Part shown: piece after piece, positions 33,490-43,427 of the stretch
Position numbering within the stretch: the stretch's first letter is position 1
Layout: each line of letters opens with the position of its first letter
NCBI GenBank assembly: GCA_902806235.1
Contig: CADCVW010000075.1
Coordinates: 1-48,705, forward strand
Origin: an uncultured Sphingomonadaceae bacterium
Lineage (GTDB): Bacteria; Pseudomonadota; Alphaproteobacteria; Sphingomonadales; Sphingomonadaceae
Direction: 5' to 3'
DNA: 48,705 bases
Program-made: the position numbers and the translations under genes
The notes under the pieces: generated by a model
Database searches by the model: none
What the model was told of the DNA's origin: nothing
The model's input: the letters and a program-made list of their open reading frames with translations, nothing else

Positions 33490-33835
33490 CGCTCCTCAGC
33501 CGCGCGGCAAGTTCGGCCGCGCATTCGTGCTCGAGCTCGAGCCGGCCGAACATGCGCTCGCCGGAAGGGACGAGCAAGCGGCCGTCCTCGACGCGGGCGT
33601 CGAGCGGCAGGGGGAGGACGCGCGCCGCCCAGCGCGCGCCATGGGCGCGGAGCAGCGCGACGCGGCCCGCGTCGTCGAGCAGCAGCGCCGAACAGCCGCG
33701 CGTGTCGAGCCATGTTTCACGTGGAACGAACGACGGGACGATGTGCCGAAGCGCGTCGCGGGCTTCGCCCTCGTCCGCCAGCGTCGGCGCGCCGCCCAGG
33801 CCGAGCCACCGCGCGATGCCCGCCAGCGCGAGCAC
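33482..33835 (-). CDS. Small membrane-anchored protein of unknown function
   Basis: The GTG at 33835 gives 117 residues: a short hydrophobic start LALAGIARWLGLGG, then a soluble domain with ALRHIVPSFVPRETWLDTRG, CSALLLDDAGRVALLRAHGARW and RLLVPSGERMFGRLELE. I do not recognise a named domain. The GTG cuts the membrane helix short; reading back to CTG at 33871 restores DWTTLAASLLAVLALAGIA and a complete helix, so the true start may be that rare codon. It lies between a TIGR01244 protein and the desaturase. Confidence 0.65.
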   Translation of the reverse strand: MLALAGIARWLGLGGAPTLADEGEARDALRHIVPSFVPRETWLDTRGCSALLLDDAGRVALLRAHGARWAARVLPLPLDARVEDGRLLVPSGERMFGRLELEHECAAELAARLRSDG

Positions 33836-33874
33836 CGCGAGCAGGGAAGCCGCGAGCGTCGTCCAGTCCAGGAC

Positions 33875-34306
33875 CTACCCCGCGCGCGCGGCGAGCGCAT
33901 CGAGCGAGTGGCGGATCGGCGACAGGTCGTAGCCCGCCGCGGCGGCCTGGGCCTGGAGGTCTTCGGGCCGGTCGCCCGCGCGCGCCCGCGCGAGCGCCCA
34001 GAGCAGGGTGGAGCGGGTGCCGGAGCGGCAGAAGGCGAGCACGGGGCCGGTCGCGTCCCGCAAGGCATCCGTCATGGCGTCGACTTGGGCGAGGCCGAAG
34101 CCGGCGTGGGTGACGGGGATGTAGCGGTAGAGGAGCCCCGCGCGTTCGGCCGCGGCGCGCATCTCCTCGCTGGTCGGCTGATCCTCGGCCTCGCCGTCGG
34201 GGCGGTTGTTGACGACGAGGCGAACGCCGCGCGCGGCAGCTCGCGCCATGTCGGCGGGGGAGAGCTGGCCGGCGACGAGGAGGTCGGGGGTGACGGGGAT
34301 GAGCAT
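33875..34306 (-). CDS. TIGR01244 family phosphatase/sulfurtransferase-like protein
   Basis: A 143-residue protein of the beta-lactamase-hydrolase-like phosphatase group. The catalytic-type loop is LAFCRSGTRSTLLWALARA, and LISD-like features include LVAGQLSPADMARAAARGVRLVVNNRPDGEAEDQP, a hallmark of the family. Relatives are linked to sulfide or glutathione persulfide metabolism or to dual-specificity phosphatases; I cannot choose between them. The ATG at 34306 follows GGGAGACC. It ends with TAG just before the small membrane protein. Confidence 0.87.
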   Translation of the reverse strand: MLIPVTPDLLVAGQLSPADMARAAARGVRLVVNNRPDGEAEDQPTSEEMRAAAERAGLLYRYIPVTHAGFGLAQVDAMTDALRDATGPVLAFCRSGTRSTLLWALARARAGDRPEDLQAQAAAAGYDLSPIRHSLDALAARAG

Positions 34307-34333
34307 GGGAGGTCTCCCTACCTCAAACGGGCA

Positions 34334-34442
34334 CGCCGCCCCAGCGAAAGCTGGGGCCACCATCGACGCGAGCCGCCGCCCTGCGACGGCCGGTGCGGGG
34401 GTGGTCCTTCGCGCGAGCGGTCCCAGCTTCCGCTGGGACAAC
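34334..34442. repeat. Intergenic palindromic repeat, family B copy 2
   Basis: CGCCGCCCCAGCGAAAGCTG opens the left arm and GTCCCAGCTTCCGCTGGGAC followed by AAC ends the right. It sits between the recQ 3' end and the next minus-strand gene. Confidence 0.8.
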
Positions 34443-34466
34443 AGCCTCACCCACCGAGCGTTGTCG

Positions 34467-36242
<1,776 letters not shown>

Positions 36243-36280
36243 GCTTGGCTTTTGCAGAACTCGGCTTCGATCAGGGAATT

Positions 36281-36367
36281 CCGTTCGCCCTGAGCCTGTC
36301 GAAACGCCCTCTTTCCCCTCCGCCCGGAGAAGAAGGAGAGGGCTTCGACGAGCTCGGCCCGAACGGG
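36281..36367. repeat. Intergenic palindromic repeat, family C copy 2
   Basis: The left arm CCGTTCGCCCTGAGCCTGTC then GAAACGCCC, and the right arm GGGCTTCGACGAGCTCGGCC then CGAACGGG, are near reverse complements. It matches the copy at 1561-1650 closely. Confidence 0.85.
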
Positions 36368-36407
36368 TCGGGGTCGGACACCACCTAAGGCGGTTGAGCG
36401 CCGCCCG

Positions 36408-38231
36408 CTACTCCGCTGCCGCCGCCACCGGCTCTTCCTCGCGCTCCGCCTGCTGCCGCGCCCACATCTCCGCGTAGAGCCCGCCGCGCCGCAGCAGCTC
36501 GGCGTGTCGGCCGCGCTCGGCGACGCGCCCGCCGTCGAGCACGACGATCTGGTCGGCGTCGACCACCGTCGACAGGCGGTGGGCGATGGTGATGGTGGTG
36601 CGCTGCGCGCTGAGCTCCCGCAGCGTGTCCTGGATCGCCGCCTCCGTGCGGCTGTCGAGCGCGCTGGTGGCCTCGTCCAGGATCAGGATCGGCGGGTTCT
36701 TAAGCAGCGTCCGCGCGATCGCGACGCGCTGCTTCTCGCCACCGCTTAGTTTCAGCCCCCGTTCGCCGACCCGCGCGTCGTAGCCGTCGGGCAGGGCCTC
36801 GATCAGCCCGTCGATCGACGCGCCGCGCGCGGCGGCGGCGACCTCCGCGGGCTCCGCCCCGTCGCGGCCGTAGGCGATGTTGTAGCCGATCGTGTCGTTG
36901 AACAGCACGCTGTCCTGCGGCACGATGCCGATCGCGCGTCGAAGCGAGTCCTGCGTCACCTCGCGGATGTCGCGCCCGTCGATCGTGATGCGCCCAGCGG
37001 TCGGGTCGTAGAAGCGGAACAGCAGCCGCGACAGCGTCGACTTGCCCGCGCCCGACGGGCCGACGACGGCGAGCGTCGTGCCCGCGGGGACGTCCAAGTC
37101 GACGCCGTGCAGGATCTCGCGGTCGGGCTCGTAGCCGAAGCGGACGTCCTCGAAGCGGACGTGGCCGCGGGACACGCGGAGGTCGGGCGCGCCCGGCCGA
37201 TCGGTCACCTCCGCGGGCGTGTCGATCAGGTCGAACATCGCCGCCATGTCGGTCAGCCCCTGGCGGATAGTGCGGTACACCATGCCGAGCAGGTCCAGCG
37301 GGCGGAAGAGCTGGGCGAGCAGGGTATTCACGACCACCACGTCGCCGACGGAGACGCGTCCTTGGCTCCAGCCCCACACGGCATAGGCCATCGCGCCCGC
37401 CATCATCAGGTTGGTGATCAGGGATTGGCCGACGTTGAGCCAGGCGAGCGAGGATTCGACCTTCACCGTGGTGCGCGACAAGGCGGCGACCGCCGCGGCG
37501 TAGCTACGCCGCTCGCGCGCTTCCGCATTAAAATACTTCACCGTTTCGAAGTTGAGCAGCGAGTCCACCGCGCGCGCGGTGGCCGCGGTGTCGTGCTCCG
37601 CCCATTGTTCGCGCAACCGCGTGCGCCATTCGGTCATCACCTTCGTGTACCAAACATAGCCGACGACCATGAAGGCGGTGACGGCGACCAGCTCCCAGCC
37701 GAACTTGGTCCAGAACAGCACGCCGACGATGCCGAGCTGCACGAAGGTGGGCGCGATGTTGAACAGCAAGAAATAGAGCATGGTGTCGATGCTCTTGGAC
37801 CCGCGCTCGATGACCTTGGTAACGGCGCCCGTGCGCCGCGCCAGGTGGAAGCGCAGCGACAAGCCGTGGAGGTGGCCGAAGACGTGCTCGGCCAGGCGGC
37901 GGGTCGCGTCCTGGCCGACGGCCTCGAACAGCGCGTTGCGCAGGTTGTCGAGCAGCACGCCGCCGAAGCGGGCGCCGACGTAGGCCGCGACCAAGGCGAT
38001 CGCCACCGCCACCTCCGCTTCCCGTCCGGCCGCGAGGCGGTCCACCACCGCGCCGAACGCGAGCGGCATCACCAAGCTGGTCAAGGAGATGGACAGAAGC
38101 ACGAGCCCGAACGAGCCCGCGACGCGCAACCGCAGGCCGGGCGCGTCCGCCGGCCAGAGATAGGGCAGGAAGCGCCGCATCGCGGCCCAGCCGTCGCGAG
38201 GAAGGCGAGGGGTATCGGTGGCAGGAGGCAT
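36408..38231 (-). CDS. ABC exporter of the Atm1/HMT1 (ABCB7) type
   Basis: A 607-residue half-transporter: six membrane helices (about 30-310) then an ATPase domain. Walker A is VVGPSGAGKSTLSRL, the signature LSGGEKQRVAIARTLLK, and Walker B ILILDEATSALDS. TMD motifs such as GLSLRFHLARRTGAVTKVIERGSKSI and DSLLNFETVKYFNAE are hallmarks of the Atm1/HMT1 group, which exports glutathione conjugates or persulfides linked to Fe-S assembly or metal detoxification. The substrate is inferred from family only. It is transcribed toward recQ. Confidence 0.93.
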   Translation of the reverse strand: MPPATDTPRLPRDGWAAMRRFLPYLWPADAPGLRLRVAGSFGLVLLSISLTSLVMPLAFGAVVDRLAAGREAEVAVAIALVAAYVGARFGGVLLDNLRNALFEAVGQDATRRLAEHVFGHLHGLSLRFHLARRTGAVTKVIERGSKSIDTMLYFLLFNIAPTFVQLGIVGVLFWTKFGWELVAVTAFMVVGYVWYTKVMTEWRTRLREQWAEHDTAATARAVDSLLNFETVKYFNAEARERRSYAAAVAALSRTTVKVESSLAWLNVGQSLITNLMMAGAMAYAVWGWSQGRVSVGDVVVVNTLLAQLFRPLDLLGMVYRTIRQGLTDMAAMFDLIDTPAEVTDRPGAPDLRVSRGHVRFEDVRFGYEPDREILHGVDLDVPAGTTLAVVGPSGAGKSTLSRLLFRFYDPTAGRITIDGRDIREVTQDSLRRAIGIVPQDSVLFNDTIGYNIAYGRDGAEPAEVAAAARGASIDGLIEALPDGYDARVGERGLKLSGGEKQRVAIARTLLKNPPILILDEATSALDSRTEAAIQDTLRELSAQRTTITIAHRLSTVVDADQIVVLDGGRVAERGRHAELLRRGGLYAEMWARQQAEREEEPVAAAAE

Positions 38232-38363
38232 GAGGATTTCAAATGGGGACGCGGCCCCCGCGAGCCAAGCTGATCCAGGTTGTCGCAGGGACGCAAGTTC
38301 ATGGAACCAGGACGAAAATCGTCCGTTTATGCCCGGTACCTTGCGTAACGGGGTGTGAGTATC

Positions 38364-38630
38364 ATGGCGCCGGTTTACTATTTCATCGCGATCCTGGGCT
38401 GCGGCGACGGCGGCGAAGCGTGCGAGCCGGTGAGCCTCGCGTCCGCCAAGTACGAGTCCGCGCAGGCCTGCGTTTCGGCGACGGAAGGCGCGCTCCAGCG
38501 GCTCGGCGGCGACGTGATGTTCCCCGTGGTGACCGCCCAGTGCCGCCAGGCGACCGGCCAGGTGTCGCTCGAGCAGCTCGACCGCACCTCCGCGCCGCTC
38601 GAGCGGCGGGTGATCATCGCCTCGCGCTGA
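38364..38630 (+). CDS. Small Cys-containing protein of unknown function
   Basis: An 88-residue protein beginning MAPVYYFIAILGCGDGGEACEPV. It has four Cys residues (positions 13, 20, 36 and 59 from this start), spaced like two disulfide pairs, and the core SAKYESAQACVSATEGALQRLGG. I recognise no named domain. An upstream GTG at 38355 would add three residues. It diverges from the ABC exporter gene across 132 bp that hold no repeat and no convincing promoter. Confidence 0.7.
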   Translation: MAPVYYFIAILGCGDGGEACEPVSLASAKYESAQACVSATEGALQRLGGDVMFPVVTAQCRQATGQVSLEQLDRTSAPLERRVIIASR

Positions 38631-38644
38631 TTGACGCCAAGGAT

Positions 38645-38749
38645 GTCGTCCCAGCGCAAGCTGGGACCGCTCTCGGCGCGGGCTGCCCCGCCACCGCTGG
38701 CAAAGGCGTCGTCCTCAGGGAGAGCGGTCCCAGCTTGCGCTGCGACGAC
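38645..38749. repeat. Intergenic palindromic repeat, family B copy 3
   Basis: GTCGTCCCAGCGCAAGCTGG opens the left arm and GGTCCCAGCTTGCGCTGCGA then CGAC ends the right. It lies between two tandem plus-strand genes. Confidence 0.85.
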
Positions 38750-38817
38750 GGTTCACCGCCGGGACGACGGCTCGCTCATGATGCGCTTCGCTCCCTAGTG
38801 CGCTAAGCGCCGCCTCC

Positions 38818-39750
38818 ATGCACGCTCCTTCCGCCTTCCCGGCCGCCGACCGCGCCCTCCTCGACCTGCTCGGCCTGCTCGACGCGCGCGGCTACGGCCA
38901 CGTCACGCCGACGCCGGCCACCCACGCGCGGGTGGTCGCGCGACCGGGGCGCGCCCGCGCGCGCGACGTCAACGACGTGTTCGGCTGGAGCCTGCCGTTC
39001 GACCAGGAGCTGCTCGACCCCGAACTGCTGCACGCCGCCGAGCGCGCGGGCGCGATCCGCGGCGGGCGCAGCACGGTGCGCGTCTCCCGGCTACACGGGC
39101 GGCTGTTCTTGCATTCGGCCTATCCCACCACCGACGAGCATTCGGTGTTCCTCGGCCCCGACAGCTACCGCTTCGCCGACCTCGTCCTCCATGAGCTGCG
39201 CGGCTTCTGCCCGGCCCGCGTCGCCGACATCGGCGCGGGGGCGGGCGTCGGCGGGCTCGTCGCGGCCGAGGCGTGCCCGGACGCCCGTATCACCCTCACC
39301 GACATCAACCCGGACGCGCTACGCTTCGCCCGCATCAACGCCGCCCACGCGGGCGTTGACGTGGAAACGGTGGAGTGCGCGGGGCTGGCGGGGGTGGAGG
39401 GCCCGATCGACGCGGCGCTCGCCAACCCGCCCTACATCGTCGACCCCGCCGGCCGCGAATACCGCGACGGCGGCGACCTATTTGGGGGCCGGCTGTCGCT
39501 CGACATGGCGAAGGAGGCGCTGAACCGCGTCGAGCCGGGCGGGCGCGTGATCCTGTACACCGGCTCCGCCGTCGTCCGCGGGCGCGACGTGCTGCGCGAC
39601 GCGCTGGTCGACCTGACGGGGCGGGCGGGCGCGTCGCTCCGCTACCGCGAGCTCGACCCCGACGTGTTCGGCGAGGAGCTGGACTCGCCCGCCTACGCCC
39701 AGGTCGACCGCATCGCGGTGGTCGCGGCGGTGATCGCGAAGCCGGAGTGA
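38818..39750 (+). CDS. Class I SAM-dependent methyltransferase (PrmB/RsmC-like)
   Basis: A 310-residue methyltransferase. Motif I is VADIGAGAGVGGLVAAEACP, the acidic end of strand 2 is TLTDINPDALRFARINAAHAG, and the catalytic NPPY is in ALANPPYIVDPAGREYRDGG. NPPY enzymes methylate planar nitrogens in nucleic-acid bases or the Gln of release factors; the substrate here is unknown. The N-terminal 150 residues (VNDVFGWSLPFDQELL) are a separate domain. Its stop overlaps the glycosylase gene (GTGA). Confidence 0.85.
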   Translation: MHAPSAFPAADRALLDLLGLLDARGYGHVTPTPATHARVVARPGRARARDVNDVFGWSLPFDQELLDPELLHAAERAGAIRGGRSTVRVSRLHGRLFLHSAYPTTDEHSVFLGPDSYRFADLVLHELRGFCPARVADIGAGAGVGGLVAAEACPDARITLTDINPDALRFARINAAHAGVDVETVECAGLAGVEGPIDAALANPPYIVDPAGREYRDGGDLFGGRLSLDMAKEALNRVEPGGRVILYTGSAVVRGRDVLRDALVDLTGRAGASLRYRELDPDVFGEELDSPAYAQVDRIAVVAAVIAKPE

Positions 39751-40247
39751 GCGAACGCAAGCGCAGCTTCCCGCCCGTCTGGCGGGGGGACGCGCGGCTG
39801 CTCGTGCTCGGCAGCCTGCCGGGCGAGGCGTCGCTCGCCGCCGCGCGCTACTACGCCCACCCGCGCAACCAGTTCTGGCGGCTGATGGGCGAGGTGATCG
39901 GGCAGGAGCTCGAGCCGCTGCCCTACGACGAGCGCTTGGCCGCGCTGCTCGACGCCCGCGTCGCGCTGTGGGACGTGGTGGCGGAGGCCGAGCGGCCGGG
40001 GAGCCTGGACGCGGCAATCCGGGGGCATCAAGCGAACGACCTGCGCGCGCTGGTGGGCGAGCTGCCCGAGCTGCGCGCGATCGGTTTCAACGGGGCGACG
40101 GCGGCGAAGATCGGGACAGCGGCGCTGGGGGAGGCCCCGCTGGAGGTGGCGCTGGTACGGTTGCCGTCGAGCAGCCCGGCGCTACCGCGCGCTTACAAAG
40201 AAAAGCTGACTGCGTGGTTAGAATTACGAACCTTCCTAACGTGCTAG
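39747..40247 (+). CDS. Hypoxanthine-DNA glycosylase-like protein (UDG superfamily family 6)
   Basis: A 166-residue protein starting at the GTG in the overlap with the methyltransferase stop. ARLLVLGSLPGEASLAAARYYAHPRNQFWRLMGEVIG is the family signature, with the Asn-Gln-Phe-Trp recognition block, and VALWDVVAEAERPGSLD and RLPSSSPALPRAY match the C-terminal active-site loop. Family 6 enzymes remove deoxyinosine (hypoxanthine) from DNA in base-excision repair. Translational coupling to the methyltransferase is seen; a shared pathway is only possible. Confidence 0.87.
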   Translation: MSERKRSFPPVWRGDARLLVLGSLPGEASLAAARYYAHPRNQFWRLMGEVIGQELEPLPYDERLAALLDARVALWDVVAEAERPGSLDAAIRGHQANDLRALVGELPELRAIGFNGATAAKIGTAALGEAPLEVALVRLPSSSPALPRAYKEKLTAWLELRTFLTC

Positions 40248-40261
40248 CTCTATGCTAAGCC

Positions 40262-40367
40262 GTCGTTCCAGCTAAAACTGGGACCGCCCTCGCGGAGGAC
40301 CGCCCCGGTACGGCCGGTAAAGGGGGCGGTTCGCGTCCATAGCGGCCCCAGCTTTCGCTGGGGCGAC
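40262..40367. repeat. Intergenic palindromic repeat, family B copy 4
   Basis: GTCGTTCCAGCTAAAACTGG opens the left arm, which has several mismatches, and CGGCCCCAGCTTTCGCTGGG then GCGAC closes the right. It separates the convergent glycosylase and SDR genes. Confidence 0.8.
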
Positions 40368-40402
40368 GCTTGGAGAAGTGAGAGCGGTCCGGTCGGGAGC
40401 CG

Positions 40403-41191
40403 CTACAGCAGCGCGCTGCCGTAGGCGATGCCGCCGTCCACCGCGATCGTAATTCCCACGCAATAATCTCCCGCGCGGCTCGCCAGGTAGATCGCTACGC
40501 CCTGCATGTCCTCGTCGGCGCCCACCCGGCGCGACGGAATCCGCGCGGCGACCGCCTCCTCCTGGTCGCGCGCCGCCCGGTTCATGTCGGACGGGAAAGC
40601 GCCGGGGGCGATGCCGGTGACGCAAATGTTGTCCAAAATCAGCCGCGCGGCCATGCGGCGGGTGAGGTGGATCAGCCCGCCCTTGGACGCCTGGTAGGAG
40701 TAAGTCTCCTGCGGGTTGGGGCGGATACCGTCGATGGAGGCGACCATGATCACCTTGGCCGGGCGCTCGGGCGAGGCCGCCGCGCGCAGGCTCGGGGCGA
40801 GCGCCTGCGTCAGGAAGAAGGGGGATTTCAGGTTGAGGTCCACCACCTTGTCCCAGCCGCCTTCGGGAAACTCGTCGAACTCCGCGAGCCACGCCGCGCC
40901 CGCGTTGTTGACCAGGATGTCGAGCGACCCTTCCCGCTCGGCGTAGGCCGCAGCGAGGGCGCGGGCGCCTTCCACCGTGGACACGTCCTGCGGCAGGGAC
41001 ACGCACTCGCCGCCCGTCAGCGCCGACAGCTCGGCCGCCGTCCGGTCGCAGGCGTCGGCTTTCCGCGACGACACGTACACCCGGCGCGCGCCCTGCCGCA
41101 GGTAGCCTTCGGCGATCATGCGGCCGATCCCGCGCGAGCCGCCGGTGACGAGCGCGGTACGCCCTTCGAGCGAGAAGATGTCGAGCGGCAT
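40403..41191 (-). CDS. SDR family oxidoreductase
   Basis: A 262-residue classical short-chain dehydrogenase. The NAD(P)-binding loop is ALVTGGSRGIGRMIAEGYL, then VNNAGAAW, the catalytic Ser in VASIDG and the YxxxK in TYSYQASKGGLIHLTRRM. Basic residues in YVSSRKAD after strand 2 favour NADP. It resembles RhlG/gluconate-5-dehydrogenase-like enzymes but the substrate is not readable. GGAGGAAG precedes the ATG. It diverges from an MFS sugar-type transporter, and a shared catabolic role is possible. Confidence 0.9.
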   Translation of the reverse strand: MPLDIFSLEGRTALVTGGSRGIGRMIAEGYLRQGARRVYVSSRKADACDRTAAELSALTGGECVSLPQDVSTVEGARALAAAYAEREGSLDILVNNAGAAWLAEFDEFPEGGWDKVVDLNLKSPFFLTQALAPSLRAAASPERPAKVIMVASIDGIRPNPQETYSYQASKGGLIHLTRRMAARLILDNICVTGIAPGAFPSDMNRAARDQEEAVAARIPSRRVGADEDMQGVAIYLASRAGDYCVGITIAVDGGIAYGSALL

Positions 41192-41321
41192 AGCTTCCTC
41201 CGTTCTGTTCTGCGCGGGCAATGCGCGGCGGGGGCCGCCGTTCCCCCGAGCCGGCGGGCGCGCCGTTGACCCTCCGGCTAAGCTCCCCCACCATCGCGCG
41301 AAATGGTCGGAGAGGACCGCG

Positions 41322-42860
41322 ATGAACCACCAAGCAGCCGTCGGCTCCTCCGCGGCGCCCGTCGCCGCCGTCCTCCGCTCGCCCAAGACGTGGCGCGACA
41401 AGGTCGCCTACGGCTTCGGCTCCATCGCCTTCGGGGTGAAGGACAATGGCTTCACCTACCTCCTGATGATCTTCTACAACCAGGCGCTAGGCCTGCCCGC
41501 GCGCACGGTGGGGCTGGCGGTGATGATCGCCTTGATCGTCGACGCGATGCTCGACCCACTGATCGGCAACTGGTCCGATCATTTCCGGAGTAAGTGGGGC
41601 CGCCGCCACCCGTTCATGTACGCCGCGGCGCTGCCGGTGGCGGTGAGCTTCTATTTCCTGTGGAACCCGCCGGAAGGCCTAAGCCAGACGGGGCTGTTCT
41701 GGTACCTGCTCGTCAGCGCGATTGTCATTCGCGCCTGCATCACCTGCTACGAAATTCCTTCCTCCGCGCTCGTCGCCGACCTGAGCAAGGACTACGACGA
41801 GCGCACCTCCTTCCTGTCCTACCGTTTCTTCTTCGGCTGGTTCGGCGGGCTCCTGCTCGGCGTGCTCGCCTTTTCCGTCTTCCTCGTGCCGAGCGAACGT
41901 TACCCAGTGGGCCAGCAAAATCTTGACGGCTACGCGGCCTACGGGCTCACGGCCTCGTTCATGATGCTGGCGGCGATCCTGGTCTCCGCTTGGGGCACGC
42001 ACCGCCACATCCCCGAGTTCGATCCCGCGCCGCCCAAGCGCCCCTTCGACCTTCGCCGCGCACTGGGCGAGGTGCGGCAGACGCTCGCCAACCGACCGTT
42101 CCTCTCGCTGCTCGGCTACATCCTCGCCGCCAACGCCGCAGTGGGCGTGACCGCGGCCTTGGTCACCTACGGGCGGCTGTTCTTCTGGGAGCTGACGAGC
42201 AACCAGATCTCCTTCCTGCTCCTGGCCAACTTCCTGTCAATTTTCGTCGCCTTCTGGGCCGCCCCGCGGCTCGCCCGCGCCGCGGGGAAGAAGATGGCGG
42301 CGATCATCTTCACCTTCGCGGGGATGGTCGGCGTGCCGCTCGCCTATCTGCTGCGGCTCCTCGACGTCCTGCCCGCCGACGGCCCGCCGCTGCTGCTCGC
42401 GATCCTGTTCGTCATGGCGGGCGTGTTCAGCTTCCTCGTGATGAGCGCCGGGGTGGTCGCCTCGTCTATGCTCGCCGACGTGGTGGAGGACAGCCAGCGC
42501 GACACGGGGCGGAGCTCGGCGGGCTTGTTCTTCTCGGCCAGCGCCTTCGTGCTCAAATGCGTGTCGGGGATCGGCATCTTCGCCTCTGGCGTGATCCTCG
42601 ACCTCGTCGCCTTCCCGGAAGGCGCGAAGGCGGGCGAGGTGCCGGAGGCGGTGCTGCGGAACCTGGTGCTGACGGAGATGCCGGTGGTGCTCGTTCTCCA
42701 GCTCCTGTCGCTGCTGGCGCTTCTCGCCTACCCGATCAACCGCGCGCGGCACGAGGCAAACCTCCGCTCGCTCCGCGCCCACGCCGGCGGCCACCGTTCG
42801 GACGACGCCCCCGCCGACGAGGGCGCGCCGATGCCGGTGGGCGGGGCGGGAGCGGTGTGA
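41322..42860 (+). CDS. GPH-family MFS transporter (glycoside/cation symporter type)
   Basis: A 512-residue protein with about twelve membrane segments. The first loop SIAFGVKDNGFTYLLMIFYNQALGL and the helix 2-3 loop DAMLDPLIGNWSDHFRSKWGRRHPFMY are the GPH/MelB signature; the second half has SMLADVVEDSQRDTGRSSAGLFFSASAFVLKCVSG. It would import sugars or related glycosides with a cation. The ATG at 41322 follows GAGAGGA. It diverges from the SDR gene across 130 bp, where I see TTGACC at 41266 but no convincing -10. Confidence 0.9.
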   Translation: MNHQAAVGSSAAPVAAVLRSPKTWRDKVAYGFGSIAFGVKDNGFTYLLMIFYNQALGLPARTVGLAVMIALIVDAMLDPLIGNWSDHFRSKWGRRHPFMYAAALPVAVSFYFLWNPPEGLSQTGLFWYLLVSAIVIRACITCYEIPSSALVADLSKDYDERTSFLSYRFFFGWFGGLLLGVLAFSVFLVPSERYPVGQQNLDGYAAYGLTASFMMLAAILVSAWGTHRHIPEFDPAPPKRPFDLRRALGEVRQTLANRPFLSLLGYILAANAAVGVTAALVTYGRLFFWELTSNQISFLLLANFLSIFVAFWAAPRLARAAGKKMAAIIFTFAGMVGVPLAYLLRLLDVLPADGPPLLLAILFVMAGVFSFLVMSAGVVASSMLADVVEDSQRDTGRSSAGLFFSASAFVLKCVSGIGIFASGVILDLVAFPEGAKAGEVPEAVLRNLVLTEMPVVLVLQLLSLLALLAYPINRARHEANLRSLRAHAGGHRSDDAPADEGAPMPVGGAGAV

Positions 42861-42893
42861 GCGCGCCGCGGGCCCGCGCTCTTCACGCTCCCT

Positions 42894-42991
42894 GTCACCC
42901 CCGCGCACGCGGGGGCCCATAACCCTCCACGGTCGTGGGTGCGCGCCTACCGGCGTGGAGGGTTATGGATCCCCGCGTGCGCGCGGATGAC
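42894..42991. repeat. Intergenic palindromic repeat, family A copy 3
   Basis: GTCACCCCCGCGCACGCGGG opens the left arm and CCCCGCGTGCGCGCGGATGAC closes the right. The inner arms CCCATAACCCTCCACG and CGTGGAGGGTTATGGAT are also complementary, the clearest nested example here. It lies between the convergent MFS and HNH genes. Confidence 0.88.
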
Positions 42992-43017
42992 GAGGTTTGC
43001 TTCGGAAAGTTGTACCC

Positions 43018-43341
43018 TCACGCCTTCTTCCGCCGCGTGGGCGCGTGGAAATCGGGGGGCTTGTTCGCCACCCACCGCAAGAACCGCGCGATGTCGTCCT
43101 GCCCGCGCAGCTGCTCCAGCGTCGGATAGACGCGCGCGAGGTCCTTGTTCGGCACCGCCGCGTGTATCGCGCGGTGGCAGATGGGGTGCACGGGCGCGGT
43201 CTCCCGGCCGCCCTCGCTCTTGGGGACGACGTGGTGCCACTCGACCTTTTCTCCGAGCGGGCGGCCGCACAGTGCGCAGGTGAGCGGCGCTTGCGCCGGC
43301 GGCGGCGGGCCGGGCTTCACGCGGGCGCGGCGGCGGGGCAT
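43018..43341 (-). CDS. HNH endonuclease domain protein
   Basis: A 107-residue basic protein. After a Pro/Arg-rich start, CALCGRPLGEKVEWHHVVPKSEGG has the zinc Cys pair and the catalytic His of HNH nucleases, and VHPICHRAIHAAV the second zinc pair. The tail RFLRWVANKPPDFHAPTRRKK is basic. It is a stand-alone HNH with no methylase, phage or toxin partner nearby; function is unknown. It diverges from the SMP-30 gene. Confidence 0.87.
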   Translation of the reverse strand: MPRRRARVKPGPPPPAQAPLTCALCGRPLGEKVEWHHVVPKSEGGRETAPVHPICHRAIHAAVPNKDLARVYPTLEQLRGQDDIARFLRWVANKPPDFHAPTRRKKA

Positions 43342-43427
43342 CGCGGGAGAGTGTCGGAACGGGGTGGAGGTTCCGGGTGGGGCAACCTATGCGACCGGGA
43401 GCATCATTGCGATCGCGGAGCGTTCCC

